Shown in pieces: positions 35,044 to 44,005 of a stretch of DNA of 64,000 nucleotides (position 1 is the stretch's first letter; each line of letters opens with the position of its first letter). The translations under genes were made by a program, and so were the position numbers. This DNA is from Actinomycetes bacterium (GTDB taxonomy: Bacteria; Actinomycetota; Coriobacteriia; Coriobacteriales; Eggerthellaceae). The stretch is taken from positions 186,001 to 250,000 of the forward strand of contig JAEXAI010000016.1 of the NCBI GenBank assembly GCA_023394615.1. Reading direction: 5' to 3'. The notes under the pieces are model-generated. The model was not told where the DNA came from. It did not search any database and saw only the letters and a list, made by a program, of their open reading frames with translations.

Positions 35044-35292
35044 ATGACTGACATTATACTGATCATTGCCATTCTCGTTCTTATTGCGTTTCTCCTTTCC
35101 ATAGACTTGTTCATCCAAGCAGCTAAAGAAAAAGGCTACTACGAAGACAACCAAGGAGTAGGGAAACTCTGGTTCATCGGGATTTTCGCAACGCCTTTAG
35201 TGGTGGGGATATACACTGCGTCACTTCCCGATTTGAGATTAAGCCAGAGGAAAAAGCCGGTGGAGATTGATTCCGAATTACCCGAAGTGTAA
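35044..35292 (+). CDS. Small membrane protein
   Basis: About 82 residues. Two hydrophobic stretches (about 4-27, DIILIIAILVLIAFLLSIDLF in part, and 45-62, LWFIGIFATPLVVGIYTA) suggest a two-pass membrane protein with a hydrophilic end. AAAGGAATCG precedes the ATG at 35044. It is 117 nt downstream of the zinc-ribbon gene in the same direction. No family recognised. Confidence 0.65.
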   Translation: MTDIILIIAILVLIAFLLSIDLFIQAAKEKGYYEDNQGVGKLWFIGIFATPLVVGIYTASLPDLRLSQRKKPVEIDSELPEV

Positions 35293-35311
35293 CGCAGAAG
35301 GGTGGTTCAAC

Positions 35312-35440
35312 ATATCAGAAAAGTACAAAATAGTATTTAGGGCCGAGGCAAAACCCGAAGAGGCTAATGGATTGAAATGGGAAAAAGGTTGTCCCGCAGC
35401 GCTAGATGCAGTGCAAATTGCTCGAAACACCCTGACATCT
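35312..35440 (+). pseudogene. Truncated copy of the zinc-ribbon protein gene
   Basis: The translated fragment ISEKYKIVFRAEAKPE through GLKWEKGCPAALDAVQIARN matches the first 37 residues of the protein encoded at 33431 (EYKVILRN, VLWEPGCP, VQVSRN-type pattern). The expected ATG is ATA here, and a GAAGGGTGG sequence lies where the ribosome-binding site would be. Similarity stops at the right 20-bp inverted repeat (35441), after which the frame ends. It is a gene remnant, not a functional gene. Confidence 0.72.
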
Positions 35441-35460
35441 TTATTTGTTGTGCAACAAAT
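35441..35460 (-). repeat. 20-bp inverted repeat, right copy
   Basis: TTATTTGTTGTGCAACAAAT is the inverted counterpart of 33344-33363 (19 of 20). It interrupts the truncated paralogue exactly where the similarity ends. Confidence 0.7.
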
Positions 35461-35687
35461 AATGGGTAACAGATGAGAGAATTCTTCTAGGGCGTTCTGG
35501 GGCGATGAAGAGTGCTGAAGCGGCACCATGATGTCGTCTAACCTATCGGATAGTCGACTCTGAATCCAAGTTTTTCAACCCCCGAAATAGAAACATTTGG
35601 TCAACTCATTCCACCAGAACGTCCCACATAAAAAGAGAGGAACGATTTCCGGGAAAAATCCCCATCCAGAGTGTCCCGAAAGCGCCT

Positions 35688-36668
35688 CTAATGCGCTTCG
35701 ACGTTTTCCGGGAAGCCCTCGATTATGGCAAACCTTGTATCGTCGGCCAGAATCAGCTCGTCACCAGCATGTATCTCAATTGAGCGAGACTCATCTGCGT
35801 CTCGCTCGCCGCCTGGTTTTTCAATATCTATACGGCTGCAATCAGCTCCGCTTACGAGTACGGTACCGTTTCGCGACCCAAGCCCTTGCACGAGCCATCG
35901 CCCTTCCGTATCAAACCACACGCGTGCATGACGCGCCGAAACACCAGCACCCACATCACTGATGTCATCCGGCCCAAGGACCAGCGCCCCTATTTCAGCG
36001 CCCTCTCCAGATGGATTAATCCAGTGCGGATCACCTTTCACATAATCATCAACCACACGCAGCAAGCCAAGGAATAGCGGAGGCTGCACCTTTGCAGTCC
36101 CCTGAGCATCATGCAAACCGACGACCGGTGTCGTCTTCAATCTGCCACCATGTATGGATTCAACATACGATATCGCATACGCTGCCGCTTTCCGCACATC
36201 CGCCGTGCAACCAGCTGCCACGAACAGCACCATAACGCCTTCCACATGCTCATCAACGGTGTAGCCGGTGCCTCCCAAAAGCCTATCTAGGATATTGCGA
36301 TACAGCGATACGTCCTGATGGCAATCTGCAAGAGCACTTTCCATAGCTTGGCATCCAGCGCCACGCAACATGAGAAGCACCTCGTCACCTGTCATCGCAT
36401 TCTTGCTGCGCGTTTTCAAGCGCGCGATGATACGCAGCGCAGCCACGCCATAATCGCTGAAGTAGCGCTCCTGCAAAGACCCCACCGGTGCATGGACGAT
36501 GAAACGCGACACCCATGTGCGGTCGTCCACTCGACTTACCGGACTGCGGCCATCGGCCAGCGGCCTGCCAGATAGGATCAGGCTTGCGAGCTCTTTGTAG
36601 CTCATCTTGCCGTGCTTCTTCATCGTTTCGAAGAGCGCTCCGCATGGGGTCAGCTCAGCATCCGCCAT
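35688..36668 (-). CDS. FHA-domain protein
   Basis: 326 residues, cytoplasmic. The C-terminal third is a forkhead-associated domain (about 235-318) with GALVLGPDDIS, SARHARVW and SRNGTVLV, the phosphothreonine-binding loops. The N-terminal two thirds are helical and unfamiliar (KKHGKMSYKELASLILSGRP; LLMLRGAGCQAMESALADCH). The start overlaps the kinase stop by 1 nt (TAATG), so it is translationally coupled to the kinase and is a likely substrate or effector. It ends the operon. Confidence 0.9.
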   Translation of the reverse strand: MADAELTPCGALFETMKKHGKMSYKELASLILSGRPLADGRSPVSRVDDRTWVSRFIVHAPVGSLQERYFSDYGVAALRIIARLKTRSKNAMTGDEVLLMLRGAGCQAMESALADCHQDVSLYRNILDRLLGGTGYTVDEHVEGVMVLFVAAGCTADVRKAAAYAISYVESIHGGRLKTTPVVGLHDAQGTAKVQPPLFLGLLRVVDDYVKGDPHWINPSGEGAEIGALVLGPDDISDVGAGVSARHARVWFDTEGRWLVQGLGSRNGTVLVSGADCSRIDIEKPGGERDADESRSIEIHAGDELILADDTRFAIIEGFPENVEAH

Positions 36669-38575
36669 TATGATCTCTCCTCAACTGAATCGTTTCTCAA
36701 AACCGGGGAATTCGGCAACGCCTTCTCCGACCTGTCCGCAAGAAAGCCTGTTCGCCCCTCCCCTTCCATATCCGGGGGTAGTTTAGCTTCCCCAGGCAAA
36801 GCAGCCTGCCCTTCGGCGTTGCTCGAAGGCAACCCTTTGCGACTGGGCGTCCGTGGTGATGGAAGGATGGTCGCAAGCGCATAATCAACGACAAGCGGGC
36901 ACCAACCCGCTGCAACAGCGGCGAACCATGCGGCCATCAGGCCTGTTTTCGCTGAAGAGGGATATGGCGTTATCCCAAGCACGATTCCCAATACGACCAG
37001 CGAGCCCACTGCGAGCAAGATACTTCCTCGTATGAAGCCGGAAAACGAATCGGTAGAGCGCCCACGCCCAGCGATGCCCAACAAGCCCGGCAATGCCAAA
37101 GATGCCGAAACCGTCAAGCCGGACAGGTAGCCATCCCATGAAAGCGGACCGAACGCAAAGGATGCCGACAAACCGTCCACTAGTATTCCGGTGGCCGCAA
37201 TCACCACCAGCCATACCCCTGCCGAAATGGCCTTCCCCACAGACCGCACCATCGCCCGGGCGCTCATCACCGAGACGGCAGACCCCCTAGGCACCCCATC
37301 AAGCGTGCAAGGCAGCAATTGCTCGCCATGCAGAGAACGGTCCACGTTCTCGATGTATTGACGGCAAAAAGCAGCAAGCGCGCCGTGAACGTCCGCAGCA
37401 TTCGGGCGGTCGTCCTGGTGAGAGGTTAGGCAAGCAAGCACCAGATCGGCCAGTTGCTCATCCACGAAAGCAAGCGCGTCCTTCACCTCTTCCTCATCGG
37501 GGGGCGTTGCCAAATCAGAAGCTGCGTGCTCTAACGCGACGGCTACCTCGGGTTCGCGCAGCAGCACGCCGCCAATGTCATCAGCTGATGCATGCACCAT
37601 CATCGGTCTCGCAACGGGGCGCTCCGTTTTCACGCGATAGGCAGACATATCTTTGAACGCCGCATCAGAGAAAACGAACGGAGGGCAACCGCACATCAAA
37701 TCATAGAGTATGCTTCCGCCTGCATACACATCGATAGCAGGCGATTTCCTGAGTCGTTCCACATCCGCCATATCATCACTCAACATTTCCGGCGGAGCAT
37801 AGTCCGCCGTGGCCTTTCGCGCGACCGCATTGACGTTGGTGAAAGATGTACCCTGAACCAACGCAGGCGATGAGGACCCGAAATCTATAAGGCACAGTTC
37901 GAAAACGCCCTCATCGGCCTGTTCGCGCACCGACAAGCGCGATGTGCGCACCATCACGTTCGACAACGAGATATCCCGGTGCACGAATCCGTCACCCATC
38001 AACGCCATGCGCTCAAACAACTCGAATAAGTCGCGGCCTATGCGTGCCGCAGTCAAAGGTGAAAGCCGTTTGTGCTCGTCAACGGCAAGAAGCGTGCGCG
38101 CGCGTTCGAGGGTTTCCCCTTCAATCCACTCCATTATTATCGCGGGCACGCCACCCACCTTGCCATACCCATACAGGCGGGGAACCCCTTTCAGGCCCGA
38201 CAGCGCACGATGGCATTCATATTCTTGGCGAAATGCCAGCTCCAGGCTATCCGTCTGACGTTTCAGCTCGTCATCAGTCGCTACTTCCGATAACGCTGGA
38301 ACAACCAGCAGTTTCAGGGCGAAAGTCTCCCCCATCGCATTTTTGGCCTGTGCAACCTTCCCAATGCCGCCTTTTCTCCAGTACCCTTCGTCAACGAACA
38401 AGGTGACGAATCGACGTCGGTACTCTTCCAATTCATCGCCCGAAAGCGAGAGAGGGGCTTCGAATTGCTGCATACGCATGACACGCAAGTCCTGACGGGA
38501 AGCGCTCAGGTCATCGACTTCCGCAATCAATTCAATGGGCGACTCGCCAGCGCCTTCTTCCTGTGACCGACTCAT
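36668..38575 (-). CDS. Membrane Ser/Thr protein kinase, atypical catalytic loop
   Basis: 635 residues. The kinase domain spans about residues 60-420: KGGIGKVAQAKN (glycine loop), FALKLLV with Lys88, catalytic loop HRDISLSN (Asp201, Asn206) in place of the usual HRDLKPXN, and DFGSSSP (231-237). Lys88, Asp201, Asn206 and DFG are all kept, so activity is plausible. An acidic insert follows. Three to four membrane segments lie near 455-585, and the last 50 residues are cytoplasmic and Pro/Ser-rich. Unlike most bacterial kinases of this type, no PASTA domain is present. It overlaps both neighbours in the operon. Confidence 0.9.
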   Translation of the reverse strand: MSRSQEEGAGESPIELIAEVDDLSASRQDLRVMRMQQFEAPLSLSGDELEEYRRRFVTLFVDEGYWRKGGIGKVAQAKNAMGETFALKLLVVPALSEVATDDELKRQTDSLELAFRQEYECHRALSGLKGVPRLYGYGKVGGVPAIIMEWIEGETLERARTLLAVDEHKRLSPLTAARIGRDLFELFERMALMGDGFVHRDISLSNVMVRTSRLSVREQADEGVFELCLIDFGSSSPALVQGTSFTNVNAVARKATADYAPPEMLSDDMADVERLRKSPAIDVYAGGSILYDLMCGCPPFVFSDAAFKDMSAYRVKTERPVARPMMVHASADDIGGVLLREPEVAVALEHAASDLATPPDEEEVKDALAFVDEQLADLVLACLTSHQDDRPNAADVHGALAAFCRQYIENVDRSLHGEQLLPCTLDGVPRGSAVSVMSARAMVRSVGKAISAGVWLVVIAATGILVDGLSASFAFGPLSWDGYLSGLTVSASLALPGLLGIAGRGRSTDSFSGFIRGSILLAVGSLVVLGIVLGITPYPSSAKTGLMAAWFAAVAAGWCPLVVDYALATILPSPRTPSRKGLPSSNAEGQAALPGEAKLPPDMEGEGRTGFLADRSEKALPNSPVLRNDSVEERS

Positions 38576-39528
38576 GGGCGGGCCTCAGGGTAGAGGGTCT
38601 CGAATTCCGACAAGTACTTGTTTTTCCCATCTACCGAGCTGCTGGTAAGGGGTTCCATGAATTCCGCAACATGGGCAGATGGATCGGCAAAAGCAAGGTT
38701 TTGCGTCCAAGCCGCCTGCATGCATCCAACATAGCTATAAAGCAATCGATAGAGCTGAGCCATATTGCCACGCACCTGGCTGTATTCCGGCTGAAGGGGC
38801 AATCCGTTTAGAGACTTGGCATATTGCGAGAACAACCTCTCGTATAAGCTGTCGCATCTATCGGAGCAGGCGCGGCGTGTATCGATTGATTTGTTCAAAC
38901 TCTGAGCGTTGAATTCTTCGGTGCACGTGTTGATTTCAGTGATATAGGTAGCCAGATCATTGTAGAGGGCTGCGTAGAACTGGTCATACTGCAGTTTGGT
39001 TTCCGCATCAAGCGAGGATGAGCCCTCATCCGGCGTCGAAGGGACCTCGGGCGTAGTGTCATTGCCCGCAGATCCACCCGAATCGCCTGCAGAATCAGTA
39101 CCGCCGGAAGACGTGCCAGCCTGATTTGCGTCTGAGGCAGATAGCGAGCCTTCATCAGTGATTGAACCTAGTCCGGCAGCGTTGACGGATGACGACGAGA
39201 AAAGCGACCCACCGGATGCCGTGGATGCATTCGCCGCCGAGTTCGCGGATTGGGCAGAATCAGGTGCAACGGAATCTGATGAAGCACCGTTTGGATTGGT
39301 GGTAGTCAGGGTATTCAACGGGATGCTGTTCAGCCACGAGGCGAACGTTCCCTGCCCGTCTGGATAGGAGATGACTGCCGTAAGAGTCGGAATCGAGGCT
39401 GCATACACGATAGCCCCGAACACCAGACACGTAAACGAGAACGCCGTGAGACCGACGAGCCTTGGCCGCAACGACGTGCGTCTGAACCGTCGCTTAGCAG
39501 ACGGATTCCCCTCGAGTTTTTTTGTCAC
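38572..39528 (-). CDS. Membrane-anchored extracytoplasmic protein, first gene of kinase operon
   Basis: 318 residues. A basic N-terminus (SAKRRFRRTSLRPR) precedes one membrane anchor (about 24-45). A Ser/Ala/Gly/Asp-rich linker of about 110 residues leads to a helical C-terminal domain (about 175-318) with a Cys pair (INTCTEEF, RRACSDRCD, YVGCMQ). The GTG at 39528 is chosen because GAGGGGGAGAATC precedes it. Its stop overlaps the kinase start (ATGA). It may sense a cell-surface signal for the kinase; this is inferred from gene order only. No family recognised. Confidence 0.72.
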   Translation of the reverse strand: MTKKLEGNPSAKRRFRRTSLRPRLVGLTAFSFTCLVFGAIVYAASIPTLTAVISYPDGQGTFASWLNSIPLNTLTTTNPNGASSDSVAPDSAQSANSAANASTASGGSLFSSSSVNAAGLGSITDEGSLSASDANQAGTSSGGTDSAGDSGGSAGNDTTPEVPSTPDEGSSSLDAETKLQYDQFYAALYNDLATYITEINTCTEEFNAQSLNKSIDTRRACSDRCDSLYERLFSQYAKSLNGLPLQPEYSQVRGNMAQLYRLLYSYVGCMQAAWTQNLAFADPSAHVAEFMEPLTSSSVDGKNKYLSEFETLYPEARP

Positions 39529-39828
39529 GATTCTCCCCCTCGACCCCACAACATGCTGGGCGAGCGAGCAAAAGCGCACACCTTTGGAACCGCCCAAGCA
39601 AAACCATCGCTAGATTATACCGCATAAATGCAGTTTATCCGCAGGTCATCAATGCGTTTAATTCTGTCAGCAAACGGGTGTCGGCAAAAGAGATTCAACG
39701 TAAGACAATCGACATAACACACATGCGCATAAGGGAAGATACAAGCCGGTACCCCCGAAGAATCGAAGACACCGGCTTGCAAAGAAGGGATATCGCTTGT
39801 TCGAGCAACCCTCGTCAGATACTCGTCA
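39529..39828. other. 300-bp spacer with operon promoter and terminator
   Basis: It separates the ferredoxin gene end from the kinase operon start. It contains a terminator hairpin at 39742-39779. The rest has no recognisable gene; the promoter of the kinase operon must be in 39529-39740. Confidence 0.5.
39742..39779 (-). terminator. Terminator after the ferredoxin gene
   Basis: CAAGCCGGT (39742-39750) pairs with ACCGGCTTG (39771-39779) around a 20-nt loop, 49 nt beyond the ferredoxin stop on the minus strand. The following T run is short, so efficiency is uncertain. Confidence 0.6.
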
Positions 39829-40161
39829 CTATTTGCTCCAAGAAGAACCACTCGAAGATGCCGCTGCTTGGGCGCCTTTTTCCGGCTGGGCTATCACAGC
39901 GGCATCGATGTTCTCCTTCGTCGCCGCATTCGTGGCATTGGCGCGGGCGGCTGTGATTCCGTATCCGCTTGCCAGCCAGGAAATCTCAAGTGATCGTCCC
40001 TGGCATCCCACATAGCACTGCCCGCATGATTGGCAGTTCTCTGGGTACGCAATAACCGATTTCTTCTGGTCGTAATCAAAACGGAACACATCCATCGGGC
40101 AAACGGTCACGCAATTCATGCAGCCGATGCACTTATTTAAATCGTAGCGTTTCACAGACAT
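39829..40161 (-). CDS. Two-[4Fe-4S] ferredoxin-type subunit
   Basis: 110 residues. Two cluster motifs are visible, CIGCMNCVTVCPMD (residues 11-24) and CQSCGQCYVGC (about 43-53), as in AprB-like small subunits. The C-terminal 45 residues are Ala/Ser-rich. It follows the flavoprotein gene by 14 nt and should carry electrons to that enzyme. It has no signal peptide, so if it acts outside it must be co-exported with the Tat-dependent flavoprotein. Confidence 0.9.
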   Translation of the reverse strand: MSVKRYDLNKCIGCMNCVTVCPMDVFRFDYDQKKSVIAYPENCQSCGQCYVGCQGRSLEISWLASGYGITAARANATNAATKENIDAAVIAQPEKGAQAAASSSGSSWSK

Positions 40162-40175
40162 GGTTTATCCTCCCT

Positions 40176-42152
40176 CTAGCCCCAGCTACTCGTACTCGCC
40201 TCTGCGGGAAGCCCCTTTGCGGCGGCCTCACCGGGGAAACGACATTGATAGCGCTTCGAATAATCCTGCGTTTTGTCCCCGACCCAATCGGCGGGTAGAT
40301 CTACCTTTCCAACCTGCATAGATCCATCACTTCCACGCGTCAGCGTGATGTAGCACAAAAATCCATCATCGTCGCGATATGGGTAATCATTGCGATAGTG
40401 AAGGCCGCGGCTTTCTGTGCGAGCAAGAGACGCACGCAGCTTCATTTCCGCAGAAAGCACCTTGTGCTTCATCTCGATTGCAAGACGAAGCTGATGCGAA
40501 TTGGAAGCGGAAAGCTTTGGGATGACGGAATCTCGCATGCGAATCACTTGTGAAAGTGCTCCTTCGAGCGTGGTGGCGTCCTTTGATACCAAAACCCACC
40601 AGGGAGCCATGATGGCCTGTAGCTCATCACGCGCCCAATCGGGGCTAAAGCCAGCTTCCACATTCAACGGAGCTTGAATCTGTTCGGTCAGCTCGGAAAG
40701 CTTATCCGCGGAAATCGATGCGGGAGCAGCACTCGACGCGTATGCAGATGCAGCCTTTCCCGCAATATCACCCTGAATGCTCGCGAAATTACTGGTGAAT
40801 CCTACGCCAACAGGATACGTGGATCCAGTCACACCGCATCCATTCATGCCGTCGCCTGCCACCCACAGCCCTTTGATGCCGGTCGCACCTTCCAAATCGT
40901 TCAAACCGCAGAATACGCCTGATGAAAAATGCGCGCACATGCCCACAGCTGCACCGTAGATGTCACCTTTAGGCTTCGGACTGAGCATCTTGCCCACACG
41001 GATATCATCGGGATTGCTGCCAGCCGTGCCGCCCCTGCGGGTGACAGTACCATTTGCTTGGTCGTCAATGGACGTGCCATCATTGGTCTTTATGCCGTCG
41101 ATAGTGCCGGTGATGCGGCCCATCACCATGACGGTTTCCTTTGATTTCGCGTAACTATCAACGGTATCGGCCGTGATATCACCACCGCACAGATAGATGT
41201 TTTCCAAGTAGTCCCATGAATTGATCACGAATGAACAACCCGGCGCAAATGAGGCGGATTGATGGAAATCATCATATTCCTTACCAACAATCGGCAGACC
41301 AAGGTTGTAGGCGATGTACTCGCCATCGAAGGTGTTGTCGCCCACGGGATAACCGCTTGGTTTGTAGCAACCGCCGCCCATGGCCATAACGATTGACTTC
41401 GCGTTCACGGAAATGACCGTGCCGCTGGGCACATGGAAACCGACTGCTCCCACAACGCGCCCCGCATCAGTGACCACATCTGTCACCATTGTGTAATCGG
41501 CCAGCTCGATACCGTTCTCGCTTAACAGCTCGCTTGCTCGCTTATGTCTATCCTTCGACAGGTTCGCATCGCGATACCCTTGGTAATCAAGATTACTCCA
41601 GTACGATGTGTCGGCGCAGCGGTCATAGCGATCCATCAGGCCCCATCCAGACAAACGCTCATAGGCTGTCTTCGACTGGTCGATCCACACCTGGAACCAG
41701 TCGGCATTGCCGGTAAATTCAGAGCCTTTCTTTATACAGTCTTTAAAGGCCTGAGCATCGTCACCCATCGCAGGGTCGAACCAACGATGCGAGCTGGGCC
41801 ACGGAGCCAAACCGGAATAGCCAGGTCGCCCCTTGTCAACCAGCACAACGCTGGAACCTGCAGTTCTAGCGGCCATGGCGGCATTCAAACCAGCCCATCC
41901 GCCACCTATTACCAAAACATCGCAATCATACGCGGTTTTGCTAGGTGCAGGCGCATCCGGTATCGGCAGTTCTTCGGTAACGCAATTCGCAGATGACGTG
42001 GAACTTGATGCCGACGACTGGCTCTTCGGCGCGCAACCGCCCAAAGCCGCCGAAGCCCCCAATCCACCCAAAGCCAAACCGGAACCGATTAGAAACGACC
42101 GACGAGAAAAATCGTGTTTCTGCGCACCGGCGTCGATGCTGTTCTTATTCAT
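40176..42152 (-). CDS. Tat-exported FAD-dependent reductase (fumarate reductase/AprA-like)
   Basis: 658 residues. The Tat signal DFSRRSFLIGSG is followed by a hydrophobic stretch and the lipobox LGGC, so it is probably a Tat-translocated lipoprotein. The FAD-binding Rossmann motif is VLVIGGGWAGLNAA; a late ESRGLHYRNDYPYRDDD segment is shared with fumarate and APS reductase flavoproteins. Coriobacteriia carry many such enzymes that reduce dietary or host compounds as electron acceptors; the substrate is not identifiable here. The start at 42152 is preceded by AGGGAGGAAGT. The adjacent ferredoxin and LuxR regulator complete the module. Confidence 0.9.
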   Translation of the reverse strand: MNKNSIDAGAQKHDFSRRSFLIGSGLALGGLGASAALGGCAPKSQSSASSSTSSANCVTEELPIPDAPAPSKTAYDCDVLVIGGGWAGLNAAMAARTAGSSVVLVDKGRPGYSGLAPWPSSHRWFDPAMGDDAQAFKDCIKKGSEFTGNADWFQVWIDQSKTAYERLSGWGLMDRYDRCADTSYWSNLDYQGYRDANLSKDRHKRASELLSENGIELADYTMVTDVVTDAGRVVGAVGFHVPSGTVISVNAKSIVMAMGGGCYKPSGYPVGDNTFDGEYIAYNLGLPIVGKEYDDFHQSASFAPGCSFVINSWDYLENIYLCGGDITADTVDSYAKSKETVMVMGRITGTIDGIKTNDGTSIDDQANGTVTRRGGTAGSNPDDIRVGKMLSPKPKGDIYGAAVGMCAHFSSGVFCGLNDLEGATGIKGLWVAGDGMNGCGVTGSTYPVGVGFTSNFASIQGDIAGKAASAYASSAAPASISADKLSELTEQIQAPLNVEAGFSPDWARDELQAIMAPWWVLVSKDATTLEGALSQVIRMRDSVIPKLSASNSHQLRLAIEMKHKVLSAEMKLRASLARTESRGLHYRNDYPYRDDDGFLCYITLTRGSDGSMQVGKVDLPADWVGDKTQDYSKRYQCRFPGEAAAKGLPAEASTSSWG

Positions 42153-42330
42153 ACTTCCTCCCTTGACGTATTTGCCAAACTGCAGTCGCAGGAAGTCGTC
42201 AGATGCATTCTTCAAATGCCACTTTGCTTATCTGTTGATTTGCAAACTCGCAGATTCGAGAAGCGCTATCGAAAGATTCCCTGCCTGAAGCCTGCGATAA
42301 GAATCGGTCATTTGGGGCCCACGCGCGTCA

Positions 42331-42374
42331 TCCGAAACATGCATTTATCGCATGCGCGTCTCATACATTTCGGA
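42331..42374. promoter_or_regulatory. Nested inverted repeat upstream of flavoprotein gene
   Basis: TCCGAAACATG (42331-42341) faces CATACATTTCGGA (42362-42374), and CATGC/GCATG (42338-42342, 42350-42354) is nested inside. It lies about 180 bp upstream of the flavoprotein start and 60 bp after the LuxR stop. It has no T run, so an operator is more likely than a terminator. The remaining 282-bp spacer shows nothing else. Confidence 0.4.
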
Positions 42375-42434
42375 CATTTCGCAGGTGGGAAGGTCGTTTT
42401 TATGAAGATTCGCTCGGAGCCCAGAGAGTCGGGG

Positions 42435-43880
42435 CTAGCGGAAAGTATCGATGTAGTCGATAAGCTCTTGCTTGGAATGCACGTTCAATTTACGGTATGC
42501 ATGGGAAAGATGCGTCTTTACCGTCGATTCGCTTACCAGCAACTCTTCGGAAGTGCGCTTGACCGAATAGCCGCGATAAACGAGCTCGACCACGTCCAAC
42601 TCCCTAGGAGTACAGGCATATGAGGCCATCGCCTTGCGGCAAATTTCCTTTTGCCAGCCAGACTCCAATTCCTTTGTCTGCGCCGAAGCGCTCGCCATGT
42701 TCGCCGCCAGAAAGCCCATACCGCATACGGCCACCAGAAACGCCGCTATTGCCGCTATAGGCACCATCAGGTTCACTTGCGCAAGGTGTTCTAAATACCC
42801 GGTTTGAAAAAGAAGGTTGAACGAGATCAATTGCGGCAACACGCATACTAAAACACCAAACAAGCTGGAAACCAGCGAAGATGAAAGACGATGCTTCGTC
42901 ACACAGCGCAAAAGGATGACGGCTGTTAATATTTCGACGCAATGCTCTGCGGCCACCAACAACCGTTTCGCAAGAAGCGTGATGGTTTCTGGCACTGAGA
43001 GTACAAGGACCAGAAGCGCTACCATGTAGACGAAGACCAGAAAGATCATCATGATGATGACATTAGTTGAATAAACGCCCTTCCGAAAGCGCAATGCAGA
43101 AACCGCTCCCAGCAAAACACTGAAAAACGCTGTGAGAAATGCAGGTAGCGACACCATCGCACCCGTCAAAACATTGCCCTGCTCCATCGTGGTGACCACG
43201 CGCACCAGTAAAACGCCGCCATATACAAGTATGCAGCATAAAACGAGCACCCATCGCGTGAAGGGTTCGACAGCCCGAAGGTCGCGATTCGATTTCGCTT
43301 CCGGCGTGCGTGACAAGCTCATGAAACACGCGAGGGAAACCAGAGGCGACACCACCAGTAAAACACTGCACAGGTCAGGTAGAAACACCTGCAACAGGCA
43401 CCACATAAGGGCAAATAGTGCAAAAGACGAGAAAACAACAACAGGAGTATCGTGGTCACCTTCCGCCGCTACCACATGGAACCATACAGTCAAAAACGAC
43501 GAAACATAAAAAGCCACCAACACGAGAGCAAAACCAATCGCGATGCCTACACCAGATCCCAGCAGGTTTGCCTCGGTCGCAAGAAGTAATCCGATTGTTC
43601 CTGAAACGCCGATAACGATAGGCAGCGCACGGCTTTTCTGCAGAAGCAGAAGAACCTTATTGCCCACAACGGCGAAAAAGACGAAGAATAGAATCAGGGC
43701 AATGGAATACAGCAGATGAAACGTTGCTACATCCGCTGTCTGCGTTGAAGAAAACAAAGATGAAAGCGAAAAGGGATAATACGGAGATGCGTAAAACGAT
43801 GTCCACAACATAGTAAGCCCCAACAGCGTGATGCTGCGGCGGCGTTTTGCGCTATTTCCCTCCCCTGCCATAGCGCACAT
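42435..43880 (-). CDS. LuxR-family regulator with 12-segment membrane domain
   Basis: 481 residues. About 400 residues form a polytopic membrane domain with about 12 hydrophobic segments, followed by a C-terminal LuxR helix-turn-helix (about 418-480): CTPRELDVVELVYRGYSV and SESTVKTHLSHAYRKLNV. This membrane-sensor design is widespread in Eggerthellaceae, where each copy usually lies beside one reductase operon. Here the flavoprotein/ferredoxin pair is adjacent and is the likely target. An ATG at 43871 is an alternative start. Confidence 0.92.
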   Translation of the reverse strand: MCAMAGEGNSAKRRRSITLLGLTMLWTSFYASPYYPFSLSSLFSSTQTADVATFHLLYSIALILFFVFFAVVGNKVLLLLQKSRALPIVIGVSGTIGLLLATEANLLGSGVGIAIGFALVLVAFYVSSFLTVWFHVVAAEGDHDTPVVVFSSFALFALMWCLLQVFLPDLCSVLLVVSPLVSLACFMSLSRTPEAKSNRDLRAVEPFTRWVLVLCCILVYGGVLLVRVVTTMEQGNVLTGAMVSLPAFLTAFFSVLLGAVSALRFRKGVYSTNVIIMMIFLVFVYMVALLVLVLSVPETITLLAKRLLVAAEHCVEILTAVILLRCVTKHRLSSSLVSSLFGVLVCVLPQLISFNLLFQTGYLEHLAQVNLMVPIAAIAAFLVAVCGMGFLAANMASASAQTKELESGWQKEICRKAMASYACTPRELDVVELVYRGYSVKRTSEELLVSESTVKTHLSHAYRKLNVHSKQELIDYIDTFR

Positions 43881-44005
43881 TATAGCTCATCGTCCTCTTT
43901 TCAAGCCCGAGGGCTTAGGCATATGACATCATGATACTTGCGTTCACGCGATGACACTCGTGAAGAAGCATTCATACGATGGCACTCGCACAGTAGCAGC
44001 CCGCC

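Noticed and set aside
35477..35687. Possible small inverted-repeat element with GGGCGTTCTGG ends
   Set aside because: The arms match over only about 10-11 bp and imperfectly, with no other symmetry.
35688..39528. Kinase operon as an anti-phage kinase system
   Set aside because: No nuclease, toxin or known defence partner is linked, and the region is otherwise housekeeping; the idea is not supported by sequence alone.
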